In this document: piece by piece, positions 43,798 to 54,735 of the stretch
Numbering within the stretch: position 1 is the first letter of the stretch
Layout: each line of letters begins with the position of its first letter
Assembly (NCBI RefSeq): GCF_000733295.1
Contig: NZ_JPMI01000298.1
Span: forward strand, 25,561-89,560
Source: Archangium violaceum Cb vi76
GTDB taxonomy: Bacteria; Myxococcota; Myxococcia; Myxococcales; Myxococcaceae
Reading direction: 5' to 3'
DNA: 64,000 bases
Notes under the pieces: generated by a model
Told to the model about the DNA's origin: nothing
The model's database searches: none
The model's input: only the letters and a program-made list of their open reading frames with translations
Position numbers and translations under genes: made by a program

Positions 43798-43913
43798 GGG
43801 GGATGGGCGATTAGCACGATCCCACCCGCCGGGTCTCCCCCTGTGGTTGCCGCGATGCGTTGGCTTTCCCGCCTGGAGGGGGAGAAGAAGTCACCGGACG
43901 GTGCTCATGGGGC

Positions 43914-43942
43914 TTGTCCTCGGGCCAGGGTGCGGCTAACTC
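43914..43942 (+). promoter_or_regulatory. Sigma-70-like promoter for asnS
   Basis: TTGTCC (43914-43919), a 17-base spacer and TAACTC (43937-43942) give a near-consensus housekeeping promoter about 40 bp before the asnS start codon, with GGAGGAAGG as the ribosome site in between. Pattern evidence only. Confidence 0.45.
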
Positions 43943-43981
43943 CGCGTTCCGCGAGACTTTTTCGGAGGAAGGACGGCAGTC

Positions 43982-45382
<1,401 letters not shown>

Positions 45383-45414
45383 GCCACTGTTGCGCCACTC
45401 CACCTCCCTCCCTC

Positions 45415-45447
45415 CCTCTCCCTCTGGGAGAGGGTCGGGGTGAGGGT
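45415..45447 (+). repeat. Palindromic repeat (REP-like) between convergent genes
   Basis: CCTCTCCCTCTGGGAGAGGG followed by TCGGGGTGAGGGT is nearly identical to the copy translated inside recG at 10421-10458. The CTCTCCC/GGGAGAG arms pair. It lies between the stops of asnS and the multicopper oxidase-like gene, where it may also act as a mutual transcript-end structure. Confidence 0.75.
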
Positions 45448-45452
45448 ATGCG

Positions 45453-47228
45453 TCAATCCCCCGTCCCCGTGCTCCCGGCCCCGAGCAACGGAGCGAGCCG
45501 CGGTTGGGGCGAGTCGAACACGCGCCAATAGAATTGCTCACCGCCCGCGGAGTGGTTGGGCAGGTGGCAGTGGACGATGAAGTTCCCCGTGGCGGTGGGA
45601 AAGTCTCCCGAGCCCGAGGTAGCCAGCGTGATTCCATTGCCCGGGCTCAGCAGATGGGGCGCCTCGAAAGCGGAAGTGGGGACCTGTTTCGCCCGCTGAC
45701 CCTTGCGCCACCCATGCAGGTGGTGGACGTGGAACTCCGCGTTCCCCGCGTTCAGCACGCGCAGCTTGACGGGCTCGCCCAGGTACGAGCGGAGCAGTAA
45801 CGGAGCCGCCACCCTGGTGTTCGCGGGGCGAGCGTCCTCGTCCTCGGGGGACTCCTCCCGCTCGAAGTAGGGCTGGCTGCGGTAGTTGAGGCCGAAGGCA
45901 CCGGGCCGGAAGGGGCCCGCCATCTCGTCCTGGAGGGGGAGGAGCTCGCCCCGGGCGGAGCGCACGTCCGCGACCTCTGGTGGGCCCATGGCGTGGTACA
46001 GCAGCGCCATCTCCCGGAAGTCCTGGCCCTCGGGCACGTCGATGAGGGCCTCCCAGCCACTGCCGTCGCGGAGCGGCGCGCCTGTCTCGGTACTGCGGTA
46101 CACGGAACCCGCGGGCTCCAGCAGCAGGGCACCGAAGAGTCCACGTGCCTCCCGCTCGCCACCGTCCCCCGAGTCGTGCAGGAGGTAGGCGCCCTCCGCC
46201 TCCGGTGCCTCGGGCAGCGCGAGGACGTACGTGAGGCTCTGTCCAGGGCGCACGGCCGTGCCTGGGACGAAGCCGCCCTCCTGGCCCGAGCCCCTCACGG
46301 TGGCGCGCAGGCCCTCGATGCGCAGGGCCGCGGGCTCCGTGGGCAAGCGATTGGTGAAGCGCAGGACGAGGCACTCCCCCACATTGGCGCGCAGCACCAA
46401 CGGCTGGGGCTCCCGCTCCTGGAGCGCGGACAGGTCCTCCTCGAGGATGTACATGAGCCCCCGGGGCACATGGTCCCCATGTGGATTGAGCGGGAGGTCC
46501 ACCGGGACGGCGGCCACGGCGTACGTCCTCACGCGGGCCCCAGGGGCACAGCCGCCCTCGCGCTCGGCGAGACCGGACATGTCCGGGGCAGGGCGCCGTC
46601 CATCCGACTCCCAGGCGCAGGACGCGCCCACCATGAGCAGCAGCGCGAGCGGAGACACGACGGCACGTGCGCCGGACATGACGGGCTTCGAGCGGCGGCG
46701 CAGGAGCAACAGCGCCAGGGGAAAGACGGGCACCTGGAGCACCAGCGCATCCCGCACGCCTGCCCATGCGGCCTCGGCCAGCGAGCCACCGTCCTGCTGC
46801 TCGGGGGTGGCGGAGAGGTCCGGAGCGACCGCCGCGCAGAGGAAGCGGCTCTCGTCCGTCACGGCCTGGGGCGTCGCGGAGACGGGCTGTCCCTCGGGTG
46901 CCTCGGGCGGAGGAGTCCGTGCGAGCTGACGCTGGACGAGGCCCCGGCCGGTGGCCACGGAGACCAGCAGCAGGAGGAAGCACAAGGACAGCGTGGCGGC
47001 GGATTCCACCGTCGTCCAGTCCCGGCCTCCGCGCCGGGCGAGCCAGTGCGCGCAGCCCACCGCCGTCCAGGCCACGGGCAGCAGGAGCGCCGCGTCCCAG
47101 GCGAGCCGGGAGCCCAGTGCCTCCGCTCGAGGGCCGAAGCCTCCCGAGAGCAGCCACAGCAGGCCCACCTGCCAGCCCATCAAGCCGAGCGTGAGGAGGA
47201 CGCCGAGCCCCCATCCTTTGCGTGCCAT
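45453..47228 (-). CDS. Membrane-anchored multicopper oxidase-like protein
   Basis: 591 residues. The N-terminal about 200 residues hold four or five membrane helices. The rest is a cupredoxin-type region: a copper-ligand motif EFHVHHLHGW (near 498), and HCHLPNHSAGGEQFYW (near 552), the Cys-His pattern of type-1 copper sites. The first-domain ligands (HWH-type) are not obvious, so the trinuclear centre may be incomplete. It starts two bases after the stop of the cytochrome c gene and is the last of a three-gene copper/electron-transfer operon. Oxidase, nitrite-reductase-like or metal-oxidising roles are all possible. Confidence 0.75.
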   Translation of the reverse strand: MARKGWGLGVLLTLGLMGWQVGLLWLLSGGFGPRAEALGSRLAWDAALLLPVAWTAVGCAHWLARRGGRDWTTVESAATLSLCFLLLLVSVATGRGLVQRQLARTPPPEAPEGQPVSATPQAVTDESRFLCAAVAPDLSATPEQQDGGSLAEAAWAGVRDALVLQVPVFPLALLLLRRRSKPVMSGARAVVSPLALLLMVGASCAWESDGRRPAPDMSGLAEREGGCAPGARVRTYAVAAVPVDLPLNPHGDHVPRGLMYILEEDLSALQEREPQPLVLRANVGECLVLRFTNRLPTEPAALRIEGLRATVRGSGQEGGFVPGTAVRPGQSLTYVLALPEAPEAEGAYLLHDSGDGGEREARGLFGALLLEPAGSVYRSTETGAPLRDGSGWEALIDVPEGQDFREMALLYHAMGPPEVADVRSARGELLPLQDEMAGPFRPGAFGLNYRSQPYFEREESPEDEDARPANTRVAAPLLLRSYLGEPVKLRVLNAGNAEFHVHHLHGWRKGQRAKQVPTSAFEAPHLLSPGNGITLATSGSGDFPTATGNFIVHCHLPNHSAGGEQFYWRVFDSPQPRLAPLLGAGSTGTGD

Positions 47229-47230
47229 GC

Positions 47231-48133
47231 TCACTCCCCGGTCCGCAGGTTCACGAGGTAGCTGATGAGATCCGCCATCTCCTGGGGCGACAGCGTCTCG
47301 CCATACAGGGGCATGGTGCTGGTCTGGGCGCAGGGTTCCTGCCCGGAGCACTCGGGGGCGATGAAGGCGCCCGGGTTGAGCAGGGATTCATAGGCGTACT
47401 GTGCCGCGCTCATGCCCGAGACCCGCGTGGCGCCCACCCGCGAGAAGTTGGCCAGGGCCGGGCCGATGCCGCGGTTGTCCGGCTCGGCGGGGTTGCCATG
47501 GCAGGAGGCGCAGGCGAGCCGGCCATGGAAGAGGGCGGAGCCCGCGCTGGCATTGCCTGGGGGAAGCTCTTCCACGCGCCGGGGCCATCCGGGAGGGCCC
47601 TCGTTGGGGTTCGGGGGACGCCGGGTGGAGAGCAGGAGGACACGCTCCGTGCCACGTGTCCACTCCAGCCGCAGGACGGAGGTGGTGCGCGGGACGTCGA
47701 AGCCCAGCGTCACGGACAGCAACTCCGAGGGGCGCACGGCGAACGCGGCGGAGCCCCCCACCGTGGGCCGCCACTCCGTTCCCGCCGTGGTATCGCTGAG
47801 CAACAGCTCTCCCGGCGTGAAGTCCGCGGGGCGGCTCCGGGGGTTGAAGACGGTGAGCTCCACGGTGAGGCGGCGCTGCCCGGGGGCCGGTGCTCCGGGC
47901 AGGGCGGGCAGGGCCGCCGTGTCCCCATGGTCCGTTGGCTCGTGCAACCAGACGGCCCGCTCCAGCCGCAGCCGGAGCCCGCTCAGCTCGGCCTCCCTTC
48001 GCGGCTGGATGAACCAGGCCTGGAGCGCCAGTGCGGCTCCAGCGAGCGTGGCCATCAGCGCGAGCCCGCACGCCACCCACCGCGTACCGCTCCATCCGTG
48101 CCGGCGCGTGCTCCTCTCCGAGGGTGGATGCAT
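47231..48133 (-). CDS. Membrane-anchored cytochrome c
   Basis: 300 residues. One N-terminal membrane helix (about 20-37, VACGLALMATLAGAALALQ) leads to a periplasmic beta-rich domain (about 60-180) of unknown family, then a cytochrome c domain with the haem motif CASCHG (near 207) and a distal Met ligand candidate in TMPLYGE (near 274). The family's closing MADLISYL helix is present. It is the middle gene of the operon, so it likely carries electrons to or from the multicopper oxidase-like protein. Confidence 0.85.
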   Translation of the reverse strand: MHPPSERSTRRHGWSGTRWVACGLALMATLAGAALALQAWFIQPRREAELSGLRLRLERAVWLHEPTDHGDTAALPALPGAPAPGQRRLTVELTVFNPRSRPADFTPGELLLSDTTAGTEWRPTVGGSAAFAVRPSELLSVTLGFDVPRTTSVLRLEWTRGTERVLLLSTRRPPNPNEGPPGWPRRVEELPPGNASAGSALFHGRLACASCHGNPAEPDNRGIGPALANFSRVGATRVSGMSAAQYAYESLLNPGAFIAPECSGQEPCAQTSTMPLYGETLSPQEMADLISYLVNLRTGE

Positions 48134-48148
48134 GGTGGCCCCGCGTGA

Positions 48149-49165
48149 CTACGGCTCGTCCGCGCCCGGTGCGGAAACGGGGACGGTGAGTTGGACGGTG
48201 CCCGCCTTCTCGAAGTGCAGCGTGAGCGGCAGGCTCGCCGGCGCGTCCTGGAGGGCATACAGCATGAGGTGCTTGCCCCCCGGTGCCAGCTCGACACGGC
48301 CTTTCGCTGGCACCACGAAGCCCTCGGGCCTCGGATGCATCTGGAGCAACTCCCCCTGCGCGATGACCTCGTGCAACTCCACCCTCGCGGCGGTGGTGGA
48401 CTCGGCGGAGACGAGCCGATCCTCCCGTCCGCTCGTATTCACCAGCGTGAGATAGACGGCCCCGACGCGAGCCGGTGTCAGCCTCGCGCGGGCCTTCTCC
48501 ACCCGGACTCCGGCCGCGGGCGTCCCTTCCTCCGAGAGGAGCCGCTCGACCTCCTGCTGCAGCCGCTCGACGGACACGGTGTACGGCATGCGCGCGCGCA
48601 ACGCGCCCGCCTTGTCGACGAGGAAGAAGGCCCCGGTATGGTCCACGGTGTAGGGCATGTCTCCGGTGAAGGGGTGCTCGCGGTAGCGCGCGCTGTCCGG
48701 GTAGCGGCGGGTGGCGGTGACGCGCCAGGCGGACAGCATGGGCGCGAGCGACTCCGCGTCCAGCCGCAGGCCCGTGAAGCGCGGGTTGAAGGCGTGCACG
48801 TACGTCTCCAACTGCTGGGCGCTGTCACGCTCGGGGTCCACCGAGACGAAGACGACCTCCACGTCCCGCGCGGCCTCGCCCAGCCGCTTGTGGAGGCGCT
48901 GGAGCTGCGACAACGTGGTGGGGCACACGTCCGGGCAGGCCGTGTAGCCGAAGGACAGCAGCACCACCTTGCCCCGCTGCTCGCTCAGCCGGAACATGCC
49001 GCCCGAGGCCCGGGGCGCTTCCAGCGTTGGAGCCGGCCGAACGGGCACCACCGCGAAGTCCTCGCCCCGCTCCTTGCGGCAACCCGCCACGAGCAGCACG
49101 GTGGCCAGTGCTGGCAGCAGCTTCCGCGCCCATCCCACCATTCCATGGACCCTGCGACCTCCCAT
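48149..49165 (-). CDS. SCO1/SenC-PCuAC fusion lipoprotein, copper chaperone
   Basis: 338 residues. ATG 49165 is chosen over the preceding GTG because GGGAGG lies six bases upstream. A lipobox (LLVAGC, Cys29) suggests lipid anchoring. The SCO domain has CPDVCP (Cys77, Cys81) and the third copper ligand His176 (VDHTGAFF). The C-terminal PCuAC domain has His265, Met276, His299 and Met301, close to the family's H-X10-M-X21-H-X-M pattern. Both families deliver copper to CuA or similar sites, normally as separate proteins, so the fusion would pass copper within one molecule. It is the first gene of the copper operon. Confidence 0.9.
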   Translation of the reverse strand: MGGRRVHGMVGWARKLLPALATVLLVAGCRKERGEDFAVVPVRPAPTLEAPRASGGMFRLSEQRGKVVLLSFGYTACPDVCPTTLSQLQRLHKRLGEAARDVEVVFVSVDPERDSAQQLETYVHAFNPRFTGLRLDAESLAPMLSAWRVTATRRYPDSARYREHPFTGDMPYTVDHTGAFFLVDKAGALRARMPYTVSVERLQQEVERLLSEEGTPAAGVRVEKARARLTPARVGAVYLTLVNTSGREDRLVSAESTTAARVELHEVIAQGELLQMHPRPEGFVVPAKGRVELAPGGKHLMLYALQDAPASLPLTLHFEKAGTVQLTVPVSAPGADEP

Positions 49166-49273
49166 CACGCGCCTCCCGGCCGGGCAGCCAAGGGGCTGAG
49201 TTAAGAGGGCGATGCCTCGCTGGCGAGCCCCCCTGGAGGACGAGGCTCCTGTCGGATTTCGCGCGAAGACTCC

Positions 49274-52006
49274 TCAGCTGTACGTGTGGGAGTCCTCCTC
49301 GGTCGACGTGGGGCTCAGCGGGATGCTGAAGCAGAACGTGGAGCCCTTGCCCGGGAGGCTCTCCAGCCAGATGCGGCCGCCATGTGCCTCGATGATCTGC
49401 CGGCTCAGGTGCAGCCCCAGGTACACCACTCCCGTGTAGCCCGGGGCCCCCGGAGGCAGTGGCTCATACAGGGGCTCGAAGACGTGGGGCTGGCGCTCCG
49501 GGGGAATCCCCGGCCCCTGGTCATGCACCGACACCACCGCCTCGCCGCCAACGCGCTTCACCCGGAGCTCCACCGGCCCGCCGGGAGGCGAATAGCGCAC
49601 GGCGTTCTCCAGCAGGTGGGCCACGACCTCTCCCAGCAACTGGCGCTCGGCGTGGATGAAGAGCGCCTCCACGGCCTCGATGCGGATGGGATTCTCCGTG
49701 ATGCGGGCGAACTTCTCCACCTGCTCCTTCACCAACGCGTGCAGCTCGAACCGCTGGCGCTCCAGCTTCGGGGGCCCGGGCGCCATCCGCACGGCCGCGA
49801 ACAGGTGCTCCACCAGCCGGGAGATCCGCCGCGTGTTGCGCGCGATGGTGGTGAGCCCCTTCTGCTGCCGGGGGGTGAGCACCTCCAGGTTGAGCAGCAG
49901 CTCCGCCCACGTCTGGATGGACGTCACCGGCGTCTTCAGCTCGTGGGCCGCCGCCGACATGAACTCCTCGCGCAGCCTCAGGGCCGTGCGCAGCTCCTGG
50001 AACAGGCGGGCCTTCTCGATGGCCACGGCGAACAGCCGGCCCACCATGGCGTGGAACTCCAGCGCCCGGGTGGAGACGGGGCGGGGCTCCCGCGTGAAGT
50101 AGGACATGACCCCGACCAGCCGCTCGTGGGCGTGCAGCGGAATCGCCACCATGCCCCGGTAGCCTCCCTCCCGTGCCAGCCACCCGGAGCGCGTGGGGGC
50201 GCCTCCCTCGCGCACGTCCTCGACCACCTGGATGCGCTCCTCCCGGGCGGCCGTCGCGGTGAGCAGGGGCGCGTCGAATGGAATGCGGCGCAGCCCTTCC
50301 ACCGCCGCCGCCGACAGTTGGTGCGAGGTGATCATCGACAGCTCCTCCCGCTCCGGATCCGCGAGCCACAACCCGATGCCGTCGGCCCCCAGGGCATGGA
50401 GGCTCTGCTCGATGACCACGCGGGCGATCCGCTCCAGCTCCATCTCGCTGACGAGCGCCTGGCCGATGCGCGAGAGCGCCAGCTCCCGCTCGAACATCCG
50501 TGACAGCTCCTGCTCCTCCTTCCGGCGCCGGGTGATGTCGCGCACCACCACCTCGCCGAAGAGGAGCCGCCCGGACGCATCCCGCACCGGAGCGCCATGC
50601 ACGCTGAGCAGGCGATCCCGGCCATCCCGGCCGCGCAGGAGCACCTCCATGTCGGTGAACGTCTCTCCGGCCAGGGCTCGGCGGATGGGCAACTCCGCTG
50701 GCGTCATGGGGCGTCCGTCCGGATGCCGCACCTCCTGGAGCAGCAGGGCGCCCGCGGACGAGCCTCCCAGCTCCGAGCGCTCGCCGAGCCCGAGCAGCCG
50801 CAGGCCCGCGGGGTTGGCGTCCACCAGCCGTCCCTCCGGGGTGGTGAGGAAGATGGCATCCGGCACGCTGGCGATGATGGCGGCGAGCTGCTGGGCCTGG
50901 TGCTCGGCCTGTGCGCGCAGGGAATCCACCTCCACCTGGCGCCGGGCGAGGTGGGCCGCCATCTCGTTGAACGAGGCGCCGAGCTCCTCCAGCTCATCCC
51001 CCGTGGAGATGTGCACGCGCCGCCCCATCTCTCCTCGCCCCAGCGCCTGCGAGGCGCTCCGCAACTGCCGCACCGGCCGGCTGTAGAAGCGCGCCAGCAC
51101 CGCGGCCAGCACGACGTTGAGCAGCAGGATGCAGCCAAAGGCCAAGAGCCGCGTCCGCGCCCGCTCGTGGAGCGGCGCCATGGCCACGTCGGTGGGGATC
51201 GTCACGCCCACCGCCCACGGGTAGCGGGGGACCGGGACGAAGGCCCCCAGGCGCTCGCCGCCCTGGAGCGGACTGGTGAACCGGGCCACCCGCGAGGGCG
51301 TGCCTCGCAGCGCCGCCCGGAGGGGCTCGAAGTGGGCGTAGGCGTTGCTCTCCTCGAAGGAGAGCTCGGGATTGCCGGTGTGGAAGGCCAACCGGCCGTT
51401 CTGGTCCGCCAGGAAGAGCGCCTGCCCCGGCTGGAGCCGGGCGCCCACATAGCGCTGCTCCAGCAGATCCGTGCGCAGCACCACGTTGAAGACGGCGATC
51501 GGCTGCCCGTCAGCTCCCCGGATGGGCGTGCTCACCAGCAGGCCCGTGCGGATGGGACGCCGCAGCTCGAGCACCTCGGAGATGACCGGGGCGTTGGTGG
51601 CCAGCACCTTCTGGAAGTACGGACGATCGCCTATCCAGAGCCGGGGCTCGTCCGGCACGGTGGGATTACTCCAGCCACGGTTGATGCCCGCGGCATCGAA
51701 GACGGCCACGGAGTCATAGAGTGGACTCTGCGCGGCCAGCTCCTTCAGGTGGGGATCCAACTGCTCCGGATCCAGGGTCCGCAACAGCGGATCCTTGGAC
51801 ACGGCCCAACCAAAACTGATGGCGGCATCCAGCGTCTCCGAGGCCTGCCCGGCAACGGCCTGGGCCGTCATGAACTGGACGTCGAGGATGTCCTGCTGCG
51901 TCCGGTCCAGGTCGGACAACAGATCCGCGAGCAGCAAGCCCAGCACCGGCAGGAGCACGATGATGAACGCGACCAGCAGCTTGGCGTGGATGCGCAGGTG
52001 AAGCAT
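49274..52006 (-). CDS. Membrane sensor histidine kinase with dCache, HAMP, PAS and GAF domains
   Basis: 910 residues. TM1 (about 8-28) and a second helix (about 287-308) flank an extracytoplasmic double-Cache domain (about 35-285, with RPYFQKVL and GVTIPTDVA). HAMP (about 310-365), PAS/PAC (about 375-500, ending [13 protein letters not shown]), GAF (about 515-670), HisKA ([19 protein letters not shown]) and HATPase follow. The N-box is LLENAVRYS and the G1 box DQGPGIPPE; the G2 region reads [12 protein letters not shown], less Gly-rich than usual. dCache domains bind amino acids or similar metabolites outside the cell. No partner regulator is adjacent. Confidence 0.92.
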   Translation of the reverse strand: MLHLRIHAKLLVAFIIVLLPVLGLLLADLLSDLDRTQQDILDVQFMTAQAVAGQASETLDAAISFGWAVSKDPLLRTLDPEQLDPHLKELAAQSPLYDSVAVFDAAGINRGWSNPTVPDEPRLWIGDRPYFQKVLATNAPVISEVLELRRPIRTGLLVSTPIRGADGQPIAVFNVVLRTDLLEQRYVGARLQPGQALFLADQNGRLAFHTGNPELSFEESNAYAHFEPLRAALRGTPSRVARFTSPLQGGERLGAFVPVPRYPWAVGVTIPTDVAMAPLHERARTRLLAFGCILLLNVVLAAVLARFYSRPVRQLRSASQALGRGEMGRRVHISTGDELEELGASFNEMAAHLARRQVEVDSLRAQAEHQAQQLAAIIASVPDAIFLTTPEGRLVDANPAGLRLLGLGERSELGGSSAGALLLQEVRHPDGRPMTPAELPIRRALAGETFTDMEVLLRGRDGRDRLLSVHGAPVRDASGRLLFGEVVVRDITRRRKEEQELSRMFERELALSRIGQALVSEMELERIARVVIEQSLHALGADGIGLWLADPEREELSMITSHQLSAAAVEGLRRIPFDAPLLTATAAREERIQVVEDVREGGAPTRSGWLAREGGYRGMVAIPLHAHERLVGVMSYFTREPRPVSTRALEFHAMVGRLFAVAIEKARLFQELRTALRLREEFMSAAAHELKTPVTSIQTWAELLLNLEVLTPRQQKGLTTIARNTRRISRLVEHLFAAVRMAPGPPKLERQRFELHALVKEQVEKFARITENPIRIEAVEALFIHAERQLLGEVVAHLLENAVRYSPPGGPVELRVKRVGGEAVVSVHDQGPGIPPERQPHVFEPLYEPLPPGAPGYTGVVYLGLHLSRQIIEAHGGRIWLESLPGKGSTFCFSIPLSPTSTEEDSHTYS

Positions 52007-52247
52007 GTCCGCTCTGGTTCGCTGGCTTCCTCGGCAGAAGGTTGGTTCTCAGGATTCGAGCAAGGTGTGGCCTCGGCCCTCGCCTGTCCACTCCCCCCAT
52101 TCACGCGGCATGCCGCTCCGACTGCAAACTTCCGGTGCGGCCGGGGAAGGCGTTTGTCATTGCAACCCAAGCGGGGGCGAGGAGGTGCACGGGAAGTCAC
52201 CGCCTCTCGTGTGCCCGGCCGGCCTCCGGCCCACCGGCGCCTTGTGT

Positions 52248-52262
52248 TGCAACTGAGTTGCA
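52248..52262 (+). promoter_or_regulatory. Palindrome upstream of rpmG/COG0523 unit, candidate metal-regulator operator
   Basis: TGCAAC-TGA-GTTGCA is a perfect 6+3+6 palindrome 33 bp before the rpmG start codon, in the position of an operator overlapping a promoter. The genes behind it belong to the classic zinc-limitation set, so a Zur-type (Fur-family) repressor is a reasonable guess. The exact Zur consensus in myxobacteria is not known to me. The remaining about 240 bp to the divergent kinase gene show no other feature. Confidence 0.45.
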
Positions 52263-52295
52263 TATGTAGGTCCGTGGCGATAGAAGCGTTCCACC

Positions 52296-52460
52296 ATGCC
52301 AAAAGGCAACCGAACCATCATCTACCTGGTGTCCACCGCGGGCACTGGCCACTACTACACGACGACGAAGAACAAGCGCTCCACGCAGGAGAAGCTGGAG
52401 AAGAAGAAGTACGATCCTCGCGTGCGCAAGCACGTGGTGTACCGGGAGGGCAAACCGTGA
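52296..52460 (+). CDS. rpmG: 50S ribosomal protein L33, zinc-independent form
   Basis: 54 residues: [16 protein letters not shown], then [10 protein letters not shown] and [16 protein letters not shown]. All L33 hallmarks are present (TTTKNKR, L-KKKYDP, RKH). The four Cys residues of zinc-binding L33 are replaced (YDPRVRKH rather than the Cys-containing form), so this is a C-minus paralogue. Such paralogues are made when zinc is scarce, releasing zinc from ribosomes. The stop overlaps the start of the COG0523 GTPase gene (GTGA), consistent with a zinc-response unit. The gene is too short to stand out by length alone. Confidence 0.93.
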   Translation: MPKGNRTIIYLVSTAGTGHYYTTTKNKRSTQEKLEKKKYDPRVRKHVVYREGKP

Positions 52461-53692
52461 GGGACGGACGTCTGCCCGTCACCGTGCTCTCGGGCTTCCT
52501 GGGCGCGGGGAAGACGACGCTGCTCAACCACGTGCTCAACAACCGGGAGGGCCGGCGCGTCGCCGTCATCGTCAACGACATGAGCGAGGTGAACATCGAC
52601 GCCCGGCTGGTGAAGGGCGGGGCCTCGCTGTCGCGCGTGGACGAGAAGCTGGTGGAGATGAGCAACGGCTGCATCTGCTGCACGCTGCGCGAGGATCTGC
52701 TGGTGGAGGTGGGACGGCTGGCGCGCGAGGGGCGCTTCGATCACCTGCTCATCGAGTCCACCGGCATCTCCGAGCCCATGCCGGTGGCGGAGACGTTCAC
52801 CTTCGCGGACGAGCAGGGCCGGAGCCTGGCGGACGTGGCCCGGCTGGACACCCTGGTGACGGTGGTGGATGCCTTCAACTTCCTGAAGGACTGGGAGGAC
52901 ACCGGGGAATTGCGCGAGCGCGGGCTCGCCGCCGGCCAGGAGGACGAGCGCACGGTGGTGGATCTGCTGGTGGAGCAGGTGGAGTTCGCGGACGTGCTGG
53001 TGCTCAACAAGACGGACCTGGTGTCACCGGAGCGGTTGGGGGAGCTGGAGTCCATCCTCCGTCAGCTCAACCCGGGGGCGCGGCTCGTGCGCTCGCGGCA
53101 CGGCCAGGTGCCGCTGTCCGAGGTGCTGGAGACGGGGCTCTTCGACATGGAGAAGGCCCAGCGCGCCCCTGGCTGGCTCCAGACGCTGCGCGGCGAGGCC
53201 CTTCCCGAGACCGAGGAGTACGGAATCGGGAGCTTCGTCTTCCGCGCGCGCCGTCCCTTCCACCCCGGGCGCCTCTGGGAGTTCATCCACGGGAGCTGGA
53301 AGGGCCTGCTGCGCTCCAAGGGCTTCTTCTGGTTGGCCACGCGCATGGACGTGACGGGCGTGTGGGCCCAGGCGGGCGGGGCCTGTGCCTTCGAGCCCGC
53401 GGGGCTGTGGTGGGACGCCGTGCCCCGGGAGGAGTGGCCCGAGGAGCCCGAGAGCCGCGCCGAGCTCGAGCGGGAGATGCAGGCTCCCTGGGGCGACAGG
53501 CGCCAGGAGCTCGTCTTCATCACCCGCCAGGTGGACCAGGCGCTGCTGCGCGCGGCACTCGAGGAGTGTCTGCTCACCGGCGAGGAAATGGCCCCGGGCC
53601 CGGCGGGCTGGAGCCAGCTCGAGGATCCCTTCCCACCCTGGGTGATGGTGGGCGAGGAAGGGGATGAACCGTCCGCCGGGGACGTGGCCTGA
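52457..53692 (+). CDS. COG0523-family GTPase, metal chaperone (YciC/ZigA-like)
   Basis: 411 residues; the GTG start overlaps the rpmG stop. The G3E GTPase features are clear: P-loop GFLGAGKTT (residues 13-21), the metal-binding CxCC motif (Cys72, Cys74, Cys75 in [11 protein letters not shown]), [12 protein letters not shown], the NKTD base-recognition motif and a C-terminal domain with FWLATR. Members deliver metals such as zinc, cobalt or iron to client enzymes; the branch beside a cysteine-free L33 is usually the zinc-limitation one. It is a single unit with rpmG and the upstream palindrome. Confidence 0.93.
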   Translation: MRDGRLPVTVLSGFLGAGKTTLLNHVLNNREGRRVAVIVNDMSEVNIDARLVKGGASLSRVDEKLVEMSNGCICCTLREDLLVEVGRLAREGRFDHLLIESTGISEPMPVAETFTFADEQGRSLADVARLDTLVTVVDAFNFLKDWEDTGELRERGLAAGQEDERTVVDLLVEQVEFADVLVLNKTDLVSPERLGELESILRQLNPGARLVRSRHGQVPLSEVLETGLFDMEKAQRAPGWLQTLRGEALPETEEYGIGSFVFRARRPFHPGRLWEFIHGSWKGLLRSKGFFWLATRMDVTGVWAQAGGACAFEPAGLWWDAVPREEWPEEPESRAELEREMQAPWGDRRQELVFITRQVDQALLRAALEECLLTGEEMAPGPAGWSQLEDPFPPWVMVGEEGDEPSAGDVA

Positions 53693-53701
53693 GCCGCTGA
53701 A

Positions 53702-54601
<900 letters not shown>

Positions 54602-54735
54602 GGTCGTGACTCCTGGAAGGGGCCGCGACCCTAGTGACGCCCGCCCCGAGCGTCAATCGAGGCCCGTGTGCACGGAGACGGGTGGCAAGCAATGGGTGAC
54701 AAGGAAGGGCGGGGCATGGTTGTAGGGAGGGCATC

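Noticed and set aside
45453..47228. Copper nitrite reductase
   Set aside because: The order and spacing of copper ligands do not match NirK, the protein has four or five membrane helices, and no denitrification gene is adjacent.
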